Of a stretch of DNA of 45,837 bases, positions 1 through 9,604 are shown in pieces. Numbering within the stretch: position 1 is the stretch's first letter; each line of letters starts with the position of its first letter. The position numbers and the translations under genes were made by a program. The notes below the pieces were generated by a model. The model saw only the letters and a program-made list of their open reading frames with translations. It was not told the origin of the DNA and made no database searches. This DNA is from a virus: positions 1 through 45,837 of the IMG/VR virus record IMGVR_UViG_3300046167_000503. One strand, written 5' to 3'.

Positions 1-1
1 T

Positions 2-55
2 GGCGAGATAGACTTCATGGACTTCTCAGAATCTAATCCGTTTGGAGATCCATAA
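2..55 (+). CDS. C-terminal end of an upstream gene, probably neck protein gp14
   Basis: An open frame enters from the left edge and ends in TAA whose last A is also the first base of the next gene's ATG. Only 17 residues are visible, ending DFSESNPFGDP. In T4 and its relatives the gene immediately before gp15 is neck protein gp14, and the 1-base stop/start overlap suggests a tightly coupled unit, so gp14 is the best guess. The assignment rests on position alone; the peptide is too short to prove the family. Confidence 0.45.
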   Translation, partial: GEIDFMDFSESNPFGDP

Positions 56-834
56 TGTTTGGTGGTTGGTTCTATAATTCTAGAGTACGAAAAGCAGTTG
101 CATCTTTTGGCACATTGTTTAATAACATAAATGTCATACGTAAGAATAGCACAGGCGCAGTCATAAGTCAAGTAAAAGTTCCACTTTCTTATGGTCCTAA
201 GCGTGACTTTTTGGATCGTCTGGACGCAATGCAGAATGGCGAAGATGCTGAACGTCAGATCGCACTCAAACTACCTCGTATCTCGTTTGAGATGGTGGGT
301 ATGAACTATGATGCAACGCGACAGTTACCTAAGACAAATGCGTGTCAGTTAGGCAATGGTACAGATCGAAAGAGACTGTACGTTCCTGTACCCTATGTCA
401 TACAATTTCAGTTAAATGCGTATGCAAAGAGTCAGGACGATGCGTTACAGATCGTCGAGCAGATCATGCCTTACTTTACTCCGGCATATACGGTGACGAT
501 CATACCTATCGAGGGCGAGACGATACGAGAAGATTCTCCTATCACTTTAACAGGCGTTACATTTCAAGATGACTATGATGCGCCACTCGAAGCAAGACGA
601 ACGATCATATATACACTTGACTTCGAGATGAAGATATCGTTGTATAAAGACGCAGGGCAAGATCGCAGTGTCATTAATCAGTATGAAGTGGAAATCAAAG
701 ACTTCGATGATAATGATGTATTCACAACACTTACCGATACGTTCACCGAAGCAGATCTATCTACTGAAACAGAGTTTATATTTGAAGATGGTCTAACACT
801 TACTGTGGAACTAGACACACTATTAACAATTTAA
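55..834 (+). CDS. gp15: gp15-like tail sheath stabiliser / tail terminator
   Basis: This 259-residue protein matches T4 gp15 (272 residues) in its opening MFGGWFYNS (T4 MFGYFYNSS), in an early 'LFNNI..IR' segment, and in the mid-protein stretch DALQIVEQIMPYFTPAY (T4 has FQIVEQILPYFQPHF). Gp15 forms a hexameric ring that caps the finished tail tube and sheath and joins the tail to the head neck (family knowledge). It begins on the last base of the upstream stop and is followed 9 bases later by the fibre block. In T4, gp15 is followed directly by gp16; here about 13.7 kb of fibre/appendage genes has been placed between them. The C-terminal tail is acidic and not recognisably conserved. Confidence 0.93.
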   Translation: MFGGWFYNSRVRKAVASFGTLFNNINVIRKNSTGAVISQVKVPLSYGPKRDFLDRLDAMQNGEDAERQIALKLPRISFEMVGMNYDATRQLPKTNACQLGNGTDRKRLYVPVPYVIQFQLNAYAKSQDDALQIVEQIMPYFTPAYTVTIIPIEGETIREDSPITLTGVTFQDDYDAPLEARRTIIYTLDFEMKISLYKDAGQDRSVINQYEVEIKDFDDNDVFTTLTDTFTEADLSTETEFIFEDGLTLTVELDTLLTI

Positions 835-843
835 GGTACTAAG

Positions 844-1080
844 ATGGCAACGAAAACACTCTCACAATTGACAGCATTAGTAGGTACACCTGCCGATAGC
901 GATGAGACACTCATTCTTGACGTATCAGGTAATCTCACAAAGAAGGTTACTGTCGAGAACTTGCTAGATGGTATATTAAACAAGAGTGCTCTGGTGTTTC
1001 CTAATCTTCCCACCAGTGATCCTATCAATGCTGGTCAACTATACAATGATGCTGGAACACTCAAGATTTCATTAGGGTAA
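844..1080 (+). CDS. Small appendage protein: free-standing copy of a repeated fibre N-terminal module
   Basis: 78 residues, start preceded by AAGG. Residues 1-45 carry the pattern K-x-L-S-x-L...GTPAD-x-D...TKKVTVENLL, which recurs at the start of the proteins at 1087 and 5146 and, more weakly, 5812. Its last 30 residues (NLPTSDP..AG.LYNDAGTLKISLG) match the C-terminus of the 219-residue protein at 5146 and residues about 190-215 of the 1332-residue protein. It therefore looks like the 5146 protein with its middle removed. It may be a small fibre-attachment or trimerisation subunit, but no enzymatic or named function can be assigned. Not a shadow ORF: it has a ribosome site, neat spacing and clear paralogues. 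Confidence 0.75.
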   Translation: MATKTLSQLTALVGTPADSDETLILDVSGNLTKKVTVENLLDGILNKSALVFPNLPTSDPINAGQLYNDAGTLKISLG

Positions 1081-1086
1081 TAAAAG

Positions 1087-4000
1087 ATGACAGGAATTAA
1101 AATTACAGACTTGCCTGAATTCGCTGGTACGCCAGCGGATAATGATTTCCTGTTTGTCAGTGATGTAAGTACCACACTCACAAAGAAAGTCACTGTAGCA
1201 AATCTGATTAGCAATGTCCTGAAGAACGATGGCAATCTAAATTACGATCCTGCGACTAGTACTATTACAGCAGAATTCTTTATAGGTGATGGATCGGGAA
1301 TTACTGGTATTCTAACAGACTTAGTGAGTGCTGTCAACATCGATTCGAGTGCAGGCACGCATTACCTAATGCTTCAAGACCAAGCAACGTCTGCCGCATC
1401 GACTGACGCTCAACTGTCATGGAATCCTACAACAGGAACTGTCACTGCAAAACTAAGTGGCGATGGTTCGAATGTCACAGGTGTTACAGCAAGTGAAGCA
1501 TTGAATGTCAATCAAGTAGAGATCACGGATGCTACGGCAATTGCAGACACGTATTATCTACAAATGAGCAGTACTCTATCTGGTTTCGATGGCACTGATA
1601 TACATACCGATGTCTTTTACGATCAAGCGACGAAAACTCTCACAGCACCTAAACTCATTATAACAGATCTGCCTACAACAGAACCTCCAGATATTGGATC
1701 GTTCTGGAATGACGGTGGTGTCTTAAAGGTCGTACTGTTTATCGCACACGTCCACGAATGGGAGCAAGCAAGGTTTAACAATTTTGCAACGGGTTCGAAT
1801 GTAGAGAGTACCGTATCAGGTGCGACCAACGTAGGATTCTCTGCGGCAATTGATCAAAACAATACTACGTTTGCACATTCATCAACAAATATTGGTGGTC
1901 GCGTCGAGATATATGATCTGGATTCGGGCACTACAACAACATCATTTCGTCAACTCATCCGCAACACCGATGCTCTGATTGGTATAGGTGCTACTAATAA
2001 CGATGATACTTTTGGTAGTGGTATCGTGTTTAACGAAGACGCAACAGTTATGGCGTCTGCGGGTATATTCCATAGACGAGGTACTGGTAGATACCAAGGT
2101 GCTATTGGGGTTATGCAACGAGATAGCAGTCGGGCAGACTTCACGCACTTTCAAACATTGGTCGCAGGTCCTACTGACCCAAGCAATGATCCTGTATTTG
2201 GTGATGTAATTCGAATGACTCCTGACGGTCTAATACTAGCAGGAACCAGACGAGCAAGTGCAACCAACCCCGCACACGGATCATTATATCTGTTCGAGCG
2301 GGATAGTGTTGGTGCACAGTTTACTTTACATCCCGACTTTCCTTATGATAACACAGAGAGGTCTTCGTTTGCATTTGGTCTTACATCCAACACAATTGTA
2401 ATTCCTCGCAACGAGAAGAATTGGATCACTCTCAAGAACGATGGTACAAACTGGACCTATACTGATTCAGTTAATGTCGCACGATCTGATGGAAGCATTG
2501 CACCGTGGCGAGCAGAATGGGCAGATATATCACCTGACAATAATTGGATTTTAGTAGGTGGTCAAAATTCTCCTGTAGGTTATTCTATAGGTGAAGGTGG
2601 GCAATCTGGTGTTCGAGGCACTGGTTTAACTGCGAGACTTGCTTCGTCAGACCCCAATATTAATGGGGCAGACATTCCTTGGATAGGTCCACAAGTAGCA
2701 TCTGGTACCAGATCTGGTACCACAATATCAACGACTGAAGATGTACGGTTCGATTTGTTAATTGGAGTTGGAGAGACTATACGAATTGATGGGTCCAATT
2801 ACACATGTGCTGAAATTTTTTCTGCCAAGTCTTTTCGAACGACAGTTGCCGCTACAAATATCAACAATAGTTGGACTAACGTTACTTTTCAGGCGAGATC
2901 ACCCGGAGAGATTGCAGTCTATAAGAACTCAAGTGGAACTCCAGTAATACACCAGTTCATATATCCTCCACGAGCAATAGATTCACGTCTTGCTGGAGGT
3001 GGTGCCGAACGTCTACCAATTTCATGGTGTAACCAAGGGCATGCTTTTGTTACTGGGACTAACCCTATATCGAGTGATACTAAAGCAAGAACACTTCTTT
3101 ACGAACTTGACTCGGCAAATGGTTATTTCAGATCGTCTATGCAAGGCGCTGATATAACTATGGGCGATAATGGTCAAAATAATGTCTTTATATCACCTGA
3201 TGGTGAAACCATTGCTTATGAGCAAGGTGGTTTTTCTGCTGGTAATGGTTCTAACGGTGCAACACGATTGCTTCGATATGACCAACAGACAATAAGCACT
3301 TCATTAGATTCATCGGCGCTTAATACAACCACTGTAAACGATGAGTTTGGTGGTGCAGTAGGAATAATCGATACAAGAAATCTACCAGGGTTTAAACTTG
3401 TTGGTGAAAAAGACGCACCGACTGGTGGGGTTGTGCGAGTCTATAACGATAACAATCAATACAGATATAGTATCTCTCCAGCAGTAGTAAACGCTCAGTT
3501 CGGTGAGTCTATTGCGACTTACGGTGACTATGCTCTAATTGGCGCAGACGGTGTTGAAGTCTCCGGACAAGTTGGTGCGGGTAGTGCATATCTCTATAGA
3601 ATAAATGCATGGGGCGAAGCAACGTTAGTGTGGCAATATTTACCTCCGACACCAACAATTGGCGGAAGTTTTGGCAGAAGAGTAGATCTTAGTAAAGACT
3701 ATGCTTCGATGACCGATGCCGCAGGAGTGTGTTACGTATTCCCATGGTCAAGTAATACTGCAACGCGAACGATCACGGGTGCGATAGGCGATTGGTTCGC
3801 ACACGAGGGTAACTACTTAGTACAAGGCGAACCTGCATACACTTCCACTGCAACGTCGGAAGGGCGAGTGCGCGTCTATGCTATCGATACCGGTGCTACT
3901 GTGTGGGACAAAACGAGCGATGTGCCACTTACAAATGGTAAACTAGGTTCTGTAGTAGATGTTAACGAAACATACTTTATGGCATCTGAACCTGATGACA

Positions 4001-5085
4001 CGAACGGTACGCCTGGCAAAGTTATATGCTGGGATCTTGCGACTGGGACACAACAGGGTACGTTCACTTCGAGTGGTGATGTGGGCGCAACCATTATAAG
4101 ATTGGGCGAATCTGTTGTAAGTGGTCACAGTCTTAGATTTACAACTGCGACTTCTGCACAGGCAGTTGTAGGTCGATATCGATACAATAACAACAATGGC
4201 AAGGCATATTTCTTTGATGCAGTATCGGGTGTACAACATACTGCACTCTATAATCCAAATCCGTACTTATCGTCTTCGACCTTGGATGGATCATTTGGTA
4301 CAGCGGTAGCAGGATCGAATACGATTTTAGCAATCGGTGCTCCGTTTGAGAAAGATTCAGCAAACACATTGGGTGCGGCACACTTCTATAAGAACGATGA
4401 CTTCGACTTTAACTTTGGTGACGTAATACACTTAATTAATGCTACCGGAACAGTAAATGGAATTTCGGCAGATTATGCGAGTGATGTAAAGGGTAATCCG
4501 GTTTCAGCAAATAACGGCGTTCAAAGCGAACCGCATGATGGGATAACCAAGTTTCAATCTTTCGCCATGGAAGGGAACGGGTCGTTCGATACTATTACTA
4601 GTACCAATACAACTTCAGGCGGGACTCTCGGTGCAGGAGAATATACTGTTGAATGTTGGTGTTATCCAAGGGCAGACGGAAACTATAAACTGTTAAGTAC
4701 AAGTGCATCAGTTACTGGGGGTAACACTTCAGGCATCGGTTTGATTATGGAGGTTGTTACTAATGAACTTAAAATCACAACTGGAGGTACTGGTCAAACA
4801 GCAACAGTCGGCACTCCTCTTACGATAGGCGATTGGAATCATGTTGCAGTTACGAGAGATGCATCAAACACTTCTAGAATATATGTGAATGGAGCGAAGG
4901 GTAAAGAGTTTTTAGACACACGTAATTATCAAGATCAAATTGTTACACTTTTTGATGATGTATTTAATGCTTTCGGTGGTGCACGTTGGAACGGATATAT
5001 TGAAGACTTTCGAGTTACAAAAGGTGTCGCACGATATACTGGAGACACTTTTACAGTACCAACACAAGCATTTCCGACAAACTAA
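1087..5085 (+). CDS. Large tail-fibre-like protein with FG-GAP-type propeller and LamG-like C-terminus
   Basis: 1332 residues. Residues 1-45 are the shared fibre module (GTPADND...TKKVTVANL). Residues up to about 215 parallel the whole 219-residue protein at 5146, including DGTDIHTDVFYDQATKTLT. From about 235 to 1080 there are repeated units of the kind FG..V......L.IGA......GA.YLY, for example FGESIATYGDYALIGADG and FGTAVAGSNTILAIGAP. These resemble FG-GAP (integrin alpha) blades and suggest a beta-propeller. Residues from about 1160 to the end (YTVECWCYP, GDWNHVAVTRD, SRIYVNG, YIEDFRVTKGVARY) look like a LamG/concanavalin-like jelly-roll lectin domain. The likely role is a virion appendage whose distal part binds host glycans or protein; this is inferred from fold pattern and position after gp15. 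Confidence 0.82.
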   Translation: MTGIKITDLPEFAGTPADNDFLFVSDVSTTLTKKVTVANLISNVLKNDGNLNYDPATSTITAEFFIGDGSGITGILTDLVSAVNIDSSAGTHYLMLQDQATSAASTDAQLSWNPTTGTVTAKLSGDGSNVTGVTASEALNVNQVEITDATAIADTYYLQMSSTLSGFDGTDIHTDVFYDQATKTLTAPKLIITDLPTTEPPDIGSFWNDGGVLKVVLFIAHVHEWEQARFNNFATGSNVESTVSGATNVGFSAAIDQNNTTFAHSSTNIGGRVEIYDLDSGTTTTSFRQLIRNTDALIGIGATNNDDTFGSGIVFNEDATVMASAGIFHRRGTGRYQGAIGVMQRDSSRADFTHFQTLVAGPTDPSNDPVFGDVIRMTPDGLILAGTRRASATNPAHGSLYLFERDSVGAQFTLHPDFPYDNTERSSFAFGLTSNTIVIPRNEKNWITLKNDGTNWTYTDSVNVARSDGSIAPWRAEWADISPDNNWILVGGQNSPVGYSIGEGGQSGVRGTGLTARLASSDPNINGADIPWIGPQVASGTRSGTTISTTEDVRFDLLIGVGETIRIDGSNYTCAEIFSAKSFRTTVAATNINNSWTNVTFQARSPGEIAVYKNSSGTPVIHQFIYPPRAIDSRLAGGGAERLPISWCNQGHAFVTGTNPISSDTKARTLLYELDSANGYFRSSMQGADITMGDNGQNNVFISPDGETIAYEQGGFSAGNGSNGATRLLRYDQQTISTSLDSSALNTTTVNDEFGGAVGIIDTRNLPGFKLVGEKDAPTGGVVRVYNDNNQYRYSISPAVVNAQFGESIATYGDYALIGADGVEVSGQVGAGSAYLYRINAWGEATLVWQYLPPTPTIGGSFGRRVDLSKDYASMTDAAGVCYVFPWSSNTATRTITGAIGDWFAHEGNYLVQGEPAYTSTATSEGRVRVYAIDTGATVWDKTSDVPLTNGKLGSVVDVNETYFMASEPDDTNGTPGKVICWDLATGTQQGTFTSSGDVGATIIRLGESVVSGHSLRFTTATSAQAVVGRYRYNNNNGKAYFFDAVSGVQHTALYNPNPYLSSSTLDGSFGTAVAGSNTILAIGAPFEKDSANTLGAAHFYKNDDFDFNFGDVIHLINATGTVNGISADYASDVKGNPVSANNGVQSEPHDGITKFQSFAMEGNGSFDTITSTNTTSGGTLGAGEYTVECWCYPRADGNYKLLSTSASVTGGNTSGIGLIMEVVTNELKITTGGTGQTATVGTPLTIGDWNHVAVTRDASNTSRIYVNGAKGKEFLDTRNYQDQIVTLFDDVFNAFGGARWNGYIEDFRVTKGVARYTGDTFTVPTQAFPTN

Positions 5086-5112
5086 TTATGCTATCATTCT
5101 TCTATAAGAACC

Positions 5113-5120
5113 TATAAATA
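5113..5120 (+). promoter_or_regulatory. T4-type late promoter (TATAAATA)
   Basis: An exact TATAAATA lies in the 60-base gap between the 1332-residue fibre gene and the next fibre gene, about 26 bases before its ATG. It has no -35 box, as expected for promoters read by gp55 plus the sliding clamp (gp45). It probably starts a transcript covering 5146 onward. Confidence 0.7.
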
Positions 5121-5145
5121 AAGACAAAGATCGAGGGTAACAACA

Positions 5146-5805
5146 ATGGCAGGTATTAAGGTATCCGCACTGACAGAACTAGCAGGGACACCGGCAGACA
5201 ATGATGTTTTTGCCATGGTTGATGCTGACCTAAATATCACCAAGAAAGTCACTACGGCGAATTTATTGGCCGATGCATTGACACCTGATGGTAATTTACA
5301 ATACGATCCGGGGACTGGAACGATCACGGCGAATGCATTTGTCGGTGACGGTTCAGGTCTGACGAATGTAAGTGCTTCGGGTATTAATACAACACCAACA
5401 TCGTCGGGTACATACTTCGTCTTGCTAAAAAACTCTCTTACGGGTAACGATAGTGTCAACACTGATGGTAACCTTGTATATGATCCGGCAAGTGATACAC
5501 TATCTGCATTGAATTTCAGTGGAGATGGTTCATTACTTACTAACGTTGTTGCTACGACAGCAGTGAGTGCGACCAACGTAGAGGTCACTGATCGAACATT
5601 AGTTGCCGGAACATACTATCTGCATACGGGAAGCGAGACAACAGGTAACGATGGAGTGGATATTCATACCGATCTAACCTATTCGCAAGCAACTAAGACA
5701 TTAACCCTTGAAAAGATTGCATTAACAAATTTACCTACTAGTGACCCTACAATTGCTGGCGCACTATGGAATAACTCTGGTACAATTAACATATCGGCAG
5801 GATAA
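5146..5805 (+). CDS. Tail-fibre-like protein, short member of the repeated-module family
   Basis: 219 residues. It starts with the shared module (ALTELAGTPADND..TKKVTTANLL) and ends with NLPTSDPTIAGALWNNSGT, the same ending as the 78-residue protein at 844. Its central part (FVGDGSGLTNVSA, FSGDGSLLTNV, VDIHTDLTYSQATKTLT) aligns along its length with the first 215 residues of the 1332-residue protein. 'GDGSGLTNV'-like segments are common in beta-solenoid shafts of phage fibres. It is likely the shaft-only counterpart of the large fibre, perhaps a connector subunit. Expressed from the late promoter just upstream; 6 bases separate it from the next gene. Confidence 0.78.
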   Translation: MAGIKVSALTELAGTPADNDVFAMVDADLNITKKVTTANLLADALTPDGNLQYDPGTGTITANAFVGDGSGLTNVSASGINTTPTSSGTYFVLLKNSLTGNDSVNTDGNLVYDPASDTLSALNFSGDGSLLTNVVATTAVSATNVEVTDRTLVAGTYYLHTGSETTGNDGVDIHTDLTYSQATKTLTLEKIALTNLPTSDPTIAGALWNNSGTINISAG

Positions 5806-5811
5806 TAACAA

Positions 5812-8508
5812 ATGGCAGATAGAAAAATATCACAATTAGGTTCACTCACTGGAGTCGATTCGACAGATGTTATCATCATCAACGACACTTCAGAAGGAGG
5901 TGGCACTAAAAAAGCAGTCTTGTCCGACGTAATCACTGGTCTGGGTATACCCACTAATCTTCGTGATTCTGGTGCAGATGTTGTCGTTAATTCTGGTCTC
6001 GAAGTCCAGAACAACATAGTAATTGGTGGCGATCTTACGCTAGAGACTGGTACTGTATTCTTTGGTGGACTTCAAGACGCTACAAACAGTAGGTTTGTTT
6101 CTGAGATACTAAACACTGCCGCTGGACTCTCAAGATCTGACTCTGCTATTGTAACCAGTGGTGCGATTCTAGACTACATCGATCAGAACGTTGCCACCGC
6201 AGACATTATTCAGACTGACTCAGTTGGTGTAGACGCGGCCGCTGTTTTCTATCCTGTCATGACTGGCACTCTAACCGGACAAGATAGTGCGGTAACAGAT
6301 GCCAGCATTAACTGGACTCCTACAACTTCAACATTGTCGATAAAGGGTAACATTTTACCTGAAGCAGACTCCGCATATGATTTAGGTTCTCCAACAAAGA
6401 AATGGAAAGATCTGTATCTTAGCGGTAGCACAATCAATCTTGGTGGCAGAACGTTTAAAGAGGTTGGCAACAATCTTGTAATCGGCGCCGACCAAGTGAT
6501 TGCAACACAGTTTGTCGGTGACGGTTCGCTGTTGTCTGGCGTTGGTGTGCAAGACTCAGCAAAAGCGAGAGCAGTATTTCTTGATCCCGTCAATGGTCAG
6601 GTCATTCCTTATGACTCTGATGGTGCTGAAAAACCCGAAACGTCTTTGGTCTTTACTGCGATACCCGAGAACAATGTAACAACACCGCAATACCAATTCT
6701 ATCTTGATGGTGTATTACAATCAACAGGTGTGAGTGGAGACACGTTTACTCTACCCGATGGTTCTGAACCAACGCCAGGACAAACAAAGGTTGTTAAAGT
6801 AACCGCAGTTGAAAACATCGGTGCTGGCGGTAACATCACATCTAACGACACTGTAACGATCTATGGTGTTCAAGACGGTGGTTCTGGTATTAATGCTATT
6901 ACAGCATTTTTAACAAACGAAGCACACGTAGAACCTGCTGACTCATCAGGCAACTTGACTACATCACTGACCGATGCTGGCGGTACATACAAAGTATTCT
7001 CGGGCATCACAGATGTTACAGGCGATGCCGCATTAACATACTCAGTTAACAGTCAGTCGGGTACCACACTAGCAATAGGTGCTAACGGTGTGTACACAGT
7101 TTCAGCAGTCTCGGCAGATATCGGTACTGCTAACCTTCGAGTGGTTGTACCCGCATCATTGGTTCCACGATCTGATCAAGGTGTGACAATCGATAAGACT
7201 TACACTGTAGTGAAAGCGAAACAGGGTCCTGCCGGCGCCGGTGGTGTAGGTGCTGATGGTGTAGGTGCGCGAGCAGTTAAGGTTATTGGTAATAACGGAT
7301 ATGTTATTCGATACGACTCTGCGGGCACCGAAAGGGACACTCTCACTTTCACTGCAATTCCCGAAAACGGCGAGAACACGTTAACATACGATTGGTATGT
7401 AAAGAATGCGATAGACGTATCATGGGGCACAGCGGTACAGAAAGGACCTTCGGTTAACTTCACATTACCTGATGGACAAGAACCTAATGTCAATGGTGTT
7501 AAGACGATTAAGTGTGAGATGTTCGAGAACACTAATGGAGCAGACAGTGCAGAAAAAGCACAGGATGTTGTAAGTGTATACGGACTCATTAACGGTACGA
7601 CTGTTACTGGATTTCTTACCAACTCATCACACGTAGAACCTGCTGACTCTGCTGGTGTATTGACCACAGGTCTAGGAGATGCAGGCGGTGAGTTCCGAGT
7701 GTTTGTGGGTACGACACGAGTAGACGCCGATGCTGGTGTTACCTTTGCTAATACTGCGAACAGCGGCATCAACGTTACAATCAATAGTAGTACGGGTGCC
7801 TATGGACTCAGTAGTTTCGTATCGAATAACACAAACTCAGGTACAGCAGAATTTACTGCAACCATAAGTGAATCATTGGTACCAGGTGCAACACAACCCG
7901 TTGAACTCGTACAGCAATACTCAGTTTCAAAGAGTAGACAGGGTGTTGCAGGTGTTGGGTCCGGTAGTGCAGGTACTGATGCTTCTCCTGCGACTGCATC
8001 GGGTTATGTTTATTATGCATTAACCAGTGTGAATGCGCCGGCAACACCGTCTGCGACTTCATATAACTTAACGACTGACGTATTCACAGGTCTGTCCGCC
8101 AACTGGAGTACAACTCCACCTATTGTTGATGGAGATGACTTTAAGTCATGGGCGGCGAGATTCTACTGTGCAGAGCAATCAGTTGGTAATGGTACTGCAA
8201 CCACAGTATCATTCTCATCTCCATTCAACAGCACGAACTTCTCGGGTCTCGTTACATTCACCAATCTAAATACTGAATTGGCAAATCCTGCTTCGTCGGA
8301 GATCACGACCATCGATGGTGGTTTAATTAGCACTGGTACGATCAATGCGGGTGAGGTAAATATAGAATATGATAGTGATGCCGCTACAACTGGCGGGTTT
8401 AATATATCATCAGGATCAAGTGGAGCAAGACTGAAGATGACGGGTGGAAGAATTGAGGTATTTGACGAATCGGGAGTACTCCGAGTCAAGATTGGCAAAT
8501 TGAGTTAA
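5812..8508 (+). CDS. Large tail fibre with duplicated domain and Gly-rich hinges
   Basis: 898 residues. The start (RKISQLGSLTGVDSTDVIII...TKKAVLSDVI) is a diverged copy of the shared module. Residues about 189-215 contain AYDLGSPTKKWKDLYLSG, a motif typical of phage tail-fibre shafts. Two repeats follow, about residues 251-465 and 486-700, each with a '(L/I)xFTAIPEN' strand, a '(T/N)FTLPDG.EP' strand and 'ITAFLTNEAHVEPADSSG' or its equivalent. Each repeat ends in a short glycine-rich hinge (QGPAGAGGVGADGVGA; QGVAGVGSGSAG). The C-terminus (GLISTGTINAGEV..., RIEVFDESGVLRVKIG) resembles the end of tail-tip or fibre proteins. Role: long adsorption fibre, inferred. Confidence 0.8.
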   Translation: MADRKISQLGSLTGVDSTDVIIINDTSEGGGTKKAVLSDVITGLGIPTNLRDSGADVVVNSGLEVQNNIVIGGDLTLETGTVFFGGLQDATNSRFVSEILNTAAGLSRSDSAIVTSGAILDYIDQNVATADIIQTDSVGVDAAAVFYPVMTGTLTGQDSAVTDASINWTPTTSTLSIKGNILPEADSAYDLGSPTKKWKDLYLSGSTINLGGRTFKEVGNNLVIGADQVIATQFVGDGSLLSGVGVQDSAKARAVFLDPVNGQVIPYDSDGAEKPETSLVFTAIPENNVTTPQYQFYLDGVLQSTGVSGDTFTLPDGSEPTPGQTKVVKVTAVENIGAGGNITSNDTVTIYGVQDGGSGINAITAFLTNEAHVEPADSSGNLTTSLTDAGGTYKVFSGITDVTGDAALTYSVNSQSGTTLAIGANGVYTVSAVSADIGTANLRVVVPASLVPRSDQGVTIDKTYTVVKAKQGPAGAGGVGADGVGARAVKVIGNNGYVIRYDSAGTERDTLTFTAIPENGENTLTYDWYVKNAIDVSWGTAVQKGPSVNFTLPDGQEPNVNGVKTIKCEMFENTNGADSAEKAQDVVSVYGLINGTTVTGFLTNSSHVEPADSAGVLTTGLGDAGGEFRVFVGTTRVDADAGVTFANTANSGINVTINSSTGAYGLSSFVSNNTNSGTAEFTATISESLVPGATQPVELVQQYSVSKSRQGVAGVGSGSAGTDASPATASGYVYYALTSVNAPATPSATSYNLTTDVFTGLSANWSTTPPIVDGDDFKSWAARFYCAEQSVGNGTATTVSFSSPFNSTNFSGLVTFTNLNTELANPASSEITTIDGGLISTGTINAGEVNIEYDSDAATTGGFNISSGSSGARLKMTGGRIEVFDESGVLRVKIGKLS

Positions 8509-8512
8509 GTAA

Positions 8513-9604
8513 GTGGCAAACTTTAACTGTACAATAACAGTCGATCTTGAGGCAGGCAGTCCTCCATTCGTAGGCGGGTTTGGTTCTGGTAGTACCAGTA
8601 ATAGTCCCGATTCGTTGCAACCGGGCGATACCGTTACGTTTATACGTAGTGGCGCGTCTGCTGGCACCATTGACGTCACAGGATTTTCTTCCGTTTTGTG
8701 GACAAATATTAGCGATATTACGTTAACAAGTGGAAGTCCATCGTCGGTTAAGACAGTATTGGCATCGCCTGTCCAAGGTCAGGTCGATGTGATTCTGATA
8801 GCAAAGTCTGCCACTCCTGCTGACAACGTTGACATATTTGCCATTTATCCATTTCTACAACCATACAAAAACATCGCATTACTTAATAACGACTATACAA
8901 TAGAAGTTAACAATGTAGCAACCAGTCATGCGATTGGTTTGTATCAGAACGATGGTACAACTCAGACAAACACAAGCACAAGTGCTGACACATTGTATCG
9001 AGTACGAAACGGTGCGAACGGGCAGGGTACTCTGGTAGCAAGCGCGACTCGAACAGGTCTGGGTGACATTACTGTCAACAGTGTACCAGATGAGATTGGT
9101 GGGATCAATCTATATGAGATTGAAGCAAATCTACCTATCGCAGATGGTGGTGAAGGTGTTTGGATAACATGCAATCTAAATAGAGATAACGATTTAGATT
9201 ACTATCAGGTTAAAGTTACAGGTACACTTGATGCTTCTGATCCGTTACAGACAGATTATGGTATGGCGATCTACGATAACACAGGAGAATTGGTCTCATC
9301 GTTCAGCGATGGGTCATCGATACTCCGTCTAGTCAAGACTGGTACTGTAACGACATCTACTACTGGTACTGTAGATTTTGATACGGGAGTACAAGGGGTG
9401 AATCGTCTCAATGGTCTTGTACAGTTGAGTGGTATTTCTATAACAAACAACGAGGATACATCTCAGCATAGTGTGAATCTATCTGCCCAGATCATCTCAA
9501 ACAGTAATGTTTCGAATACAATTGTACGGATTGGACGAGATACGTCCGCAAGAACGATAGAAGTAAATCTCTTACAGTGGAAAGGATTGAGTATTAACAC
9601 ATGA
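8513..9604 (+). CDS. Unassigned appendage protein, first of a tandem paralogue pair
   Basis: 363 residues from a GTG start 4 bases after the preceding stop; the GTG is chosen because MANFNCTI then aligns with the start of the next protein (MSFTCTV). Both proteins share an N-terminal beta-rich domain with the pattern G.T(V/I)TF....I.(V/I).GF.S....TN.S.I.L..G....KT over about 85 residues. No cysteine pattern, enzyme motif or membrane segment is evident. It is rich in Thr, Ser, Asn and Asp, as are its neighbours in the fibre block. Probably a virion surface or fibre-associated protein. The last 4 bases overlap the next gene (ATGA), suggesting translational coupling. Confidence 0.72.
   Translation: MANFNCTITVDLEAGSPPFVGGFGSGSTSNSPDSLQPGDTVTFIRSGASAGTIDVTGFSSVLWTNISDITLTSGSPSSVKTVLASPVQGQVDVILIAKSATPADNVDIFAIYPFLQPYKNIALLNNDYTIEVNNVATSHAIGLYQNDGTTQTNTSTSADTLYRVRNGANGQGTLVASATRTGLGDITVNSVPDEIGGINLYEIEANLPIADGGEGVWITCNLNRDNDLDYYQVKVTGTLDASDPLQTDYGMAIYDNTGELVSSFSDGSSILRLVKTGTVTTSTTGTVDFDTGVQGVNRLNGLVQLSGISITNNEDTSQHSVNLSAQIISNSNVSNTIVRIGRDTSARTIEVNLLQWKGLSINT

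Noticed and set aside
5112-5588. 158-residue minus-strand ORF over the 219-residue fibre gene
   Set aside because: It overlaps a gene with clear paralogues on the plus strand and lies across its late promoter; no supporting signal.
7200-7784. 194-residue minus-strand ORF inside the 898-residue fibre
   Set aside because: It mirrors a real coding sequence, is Pro/Ser/Thr-rich by reverse complement, and no minus-strand promoter or neighbour supports it.
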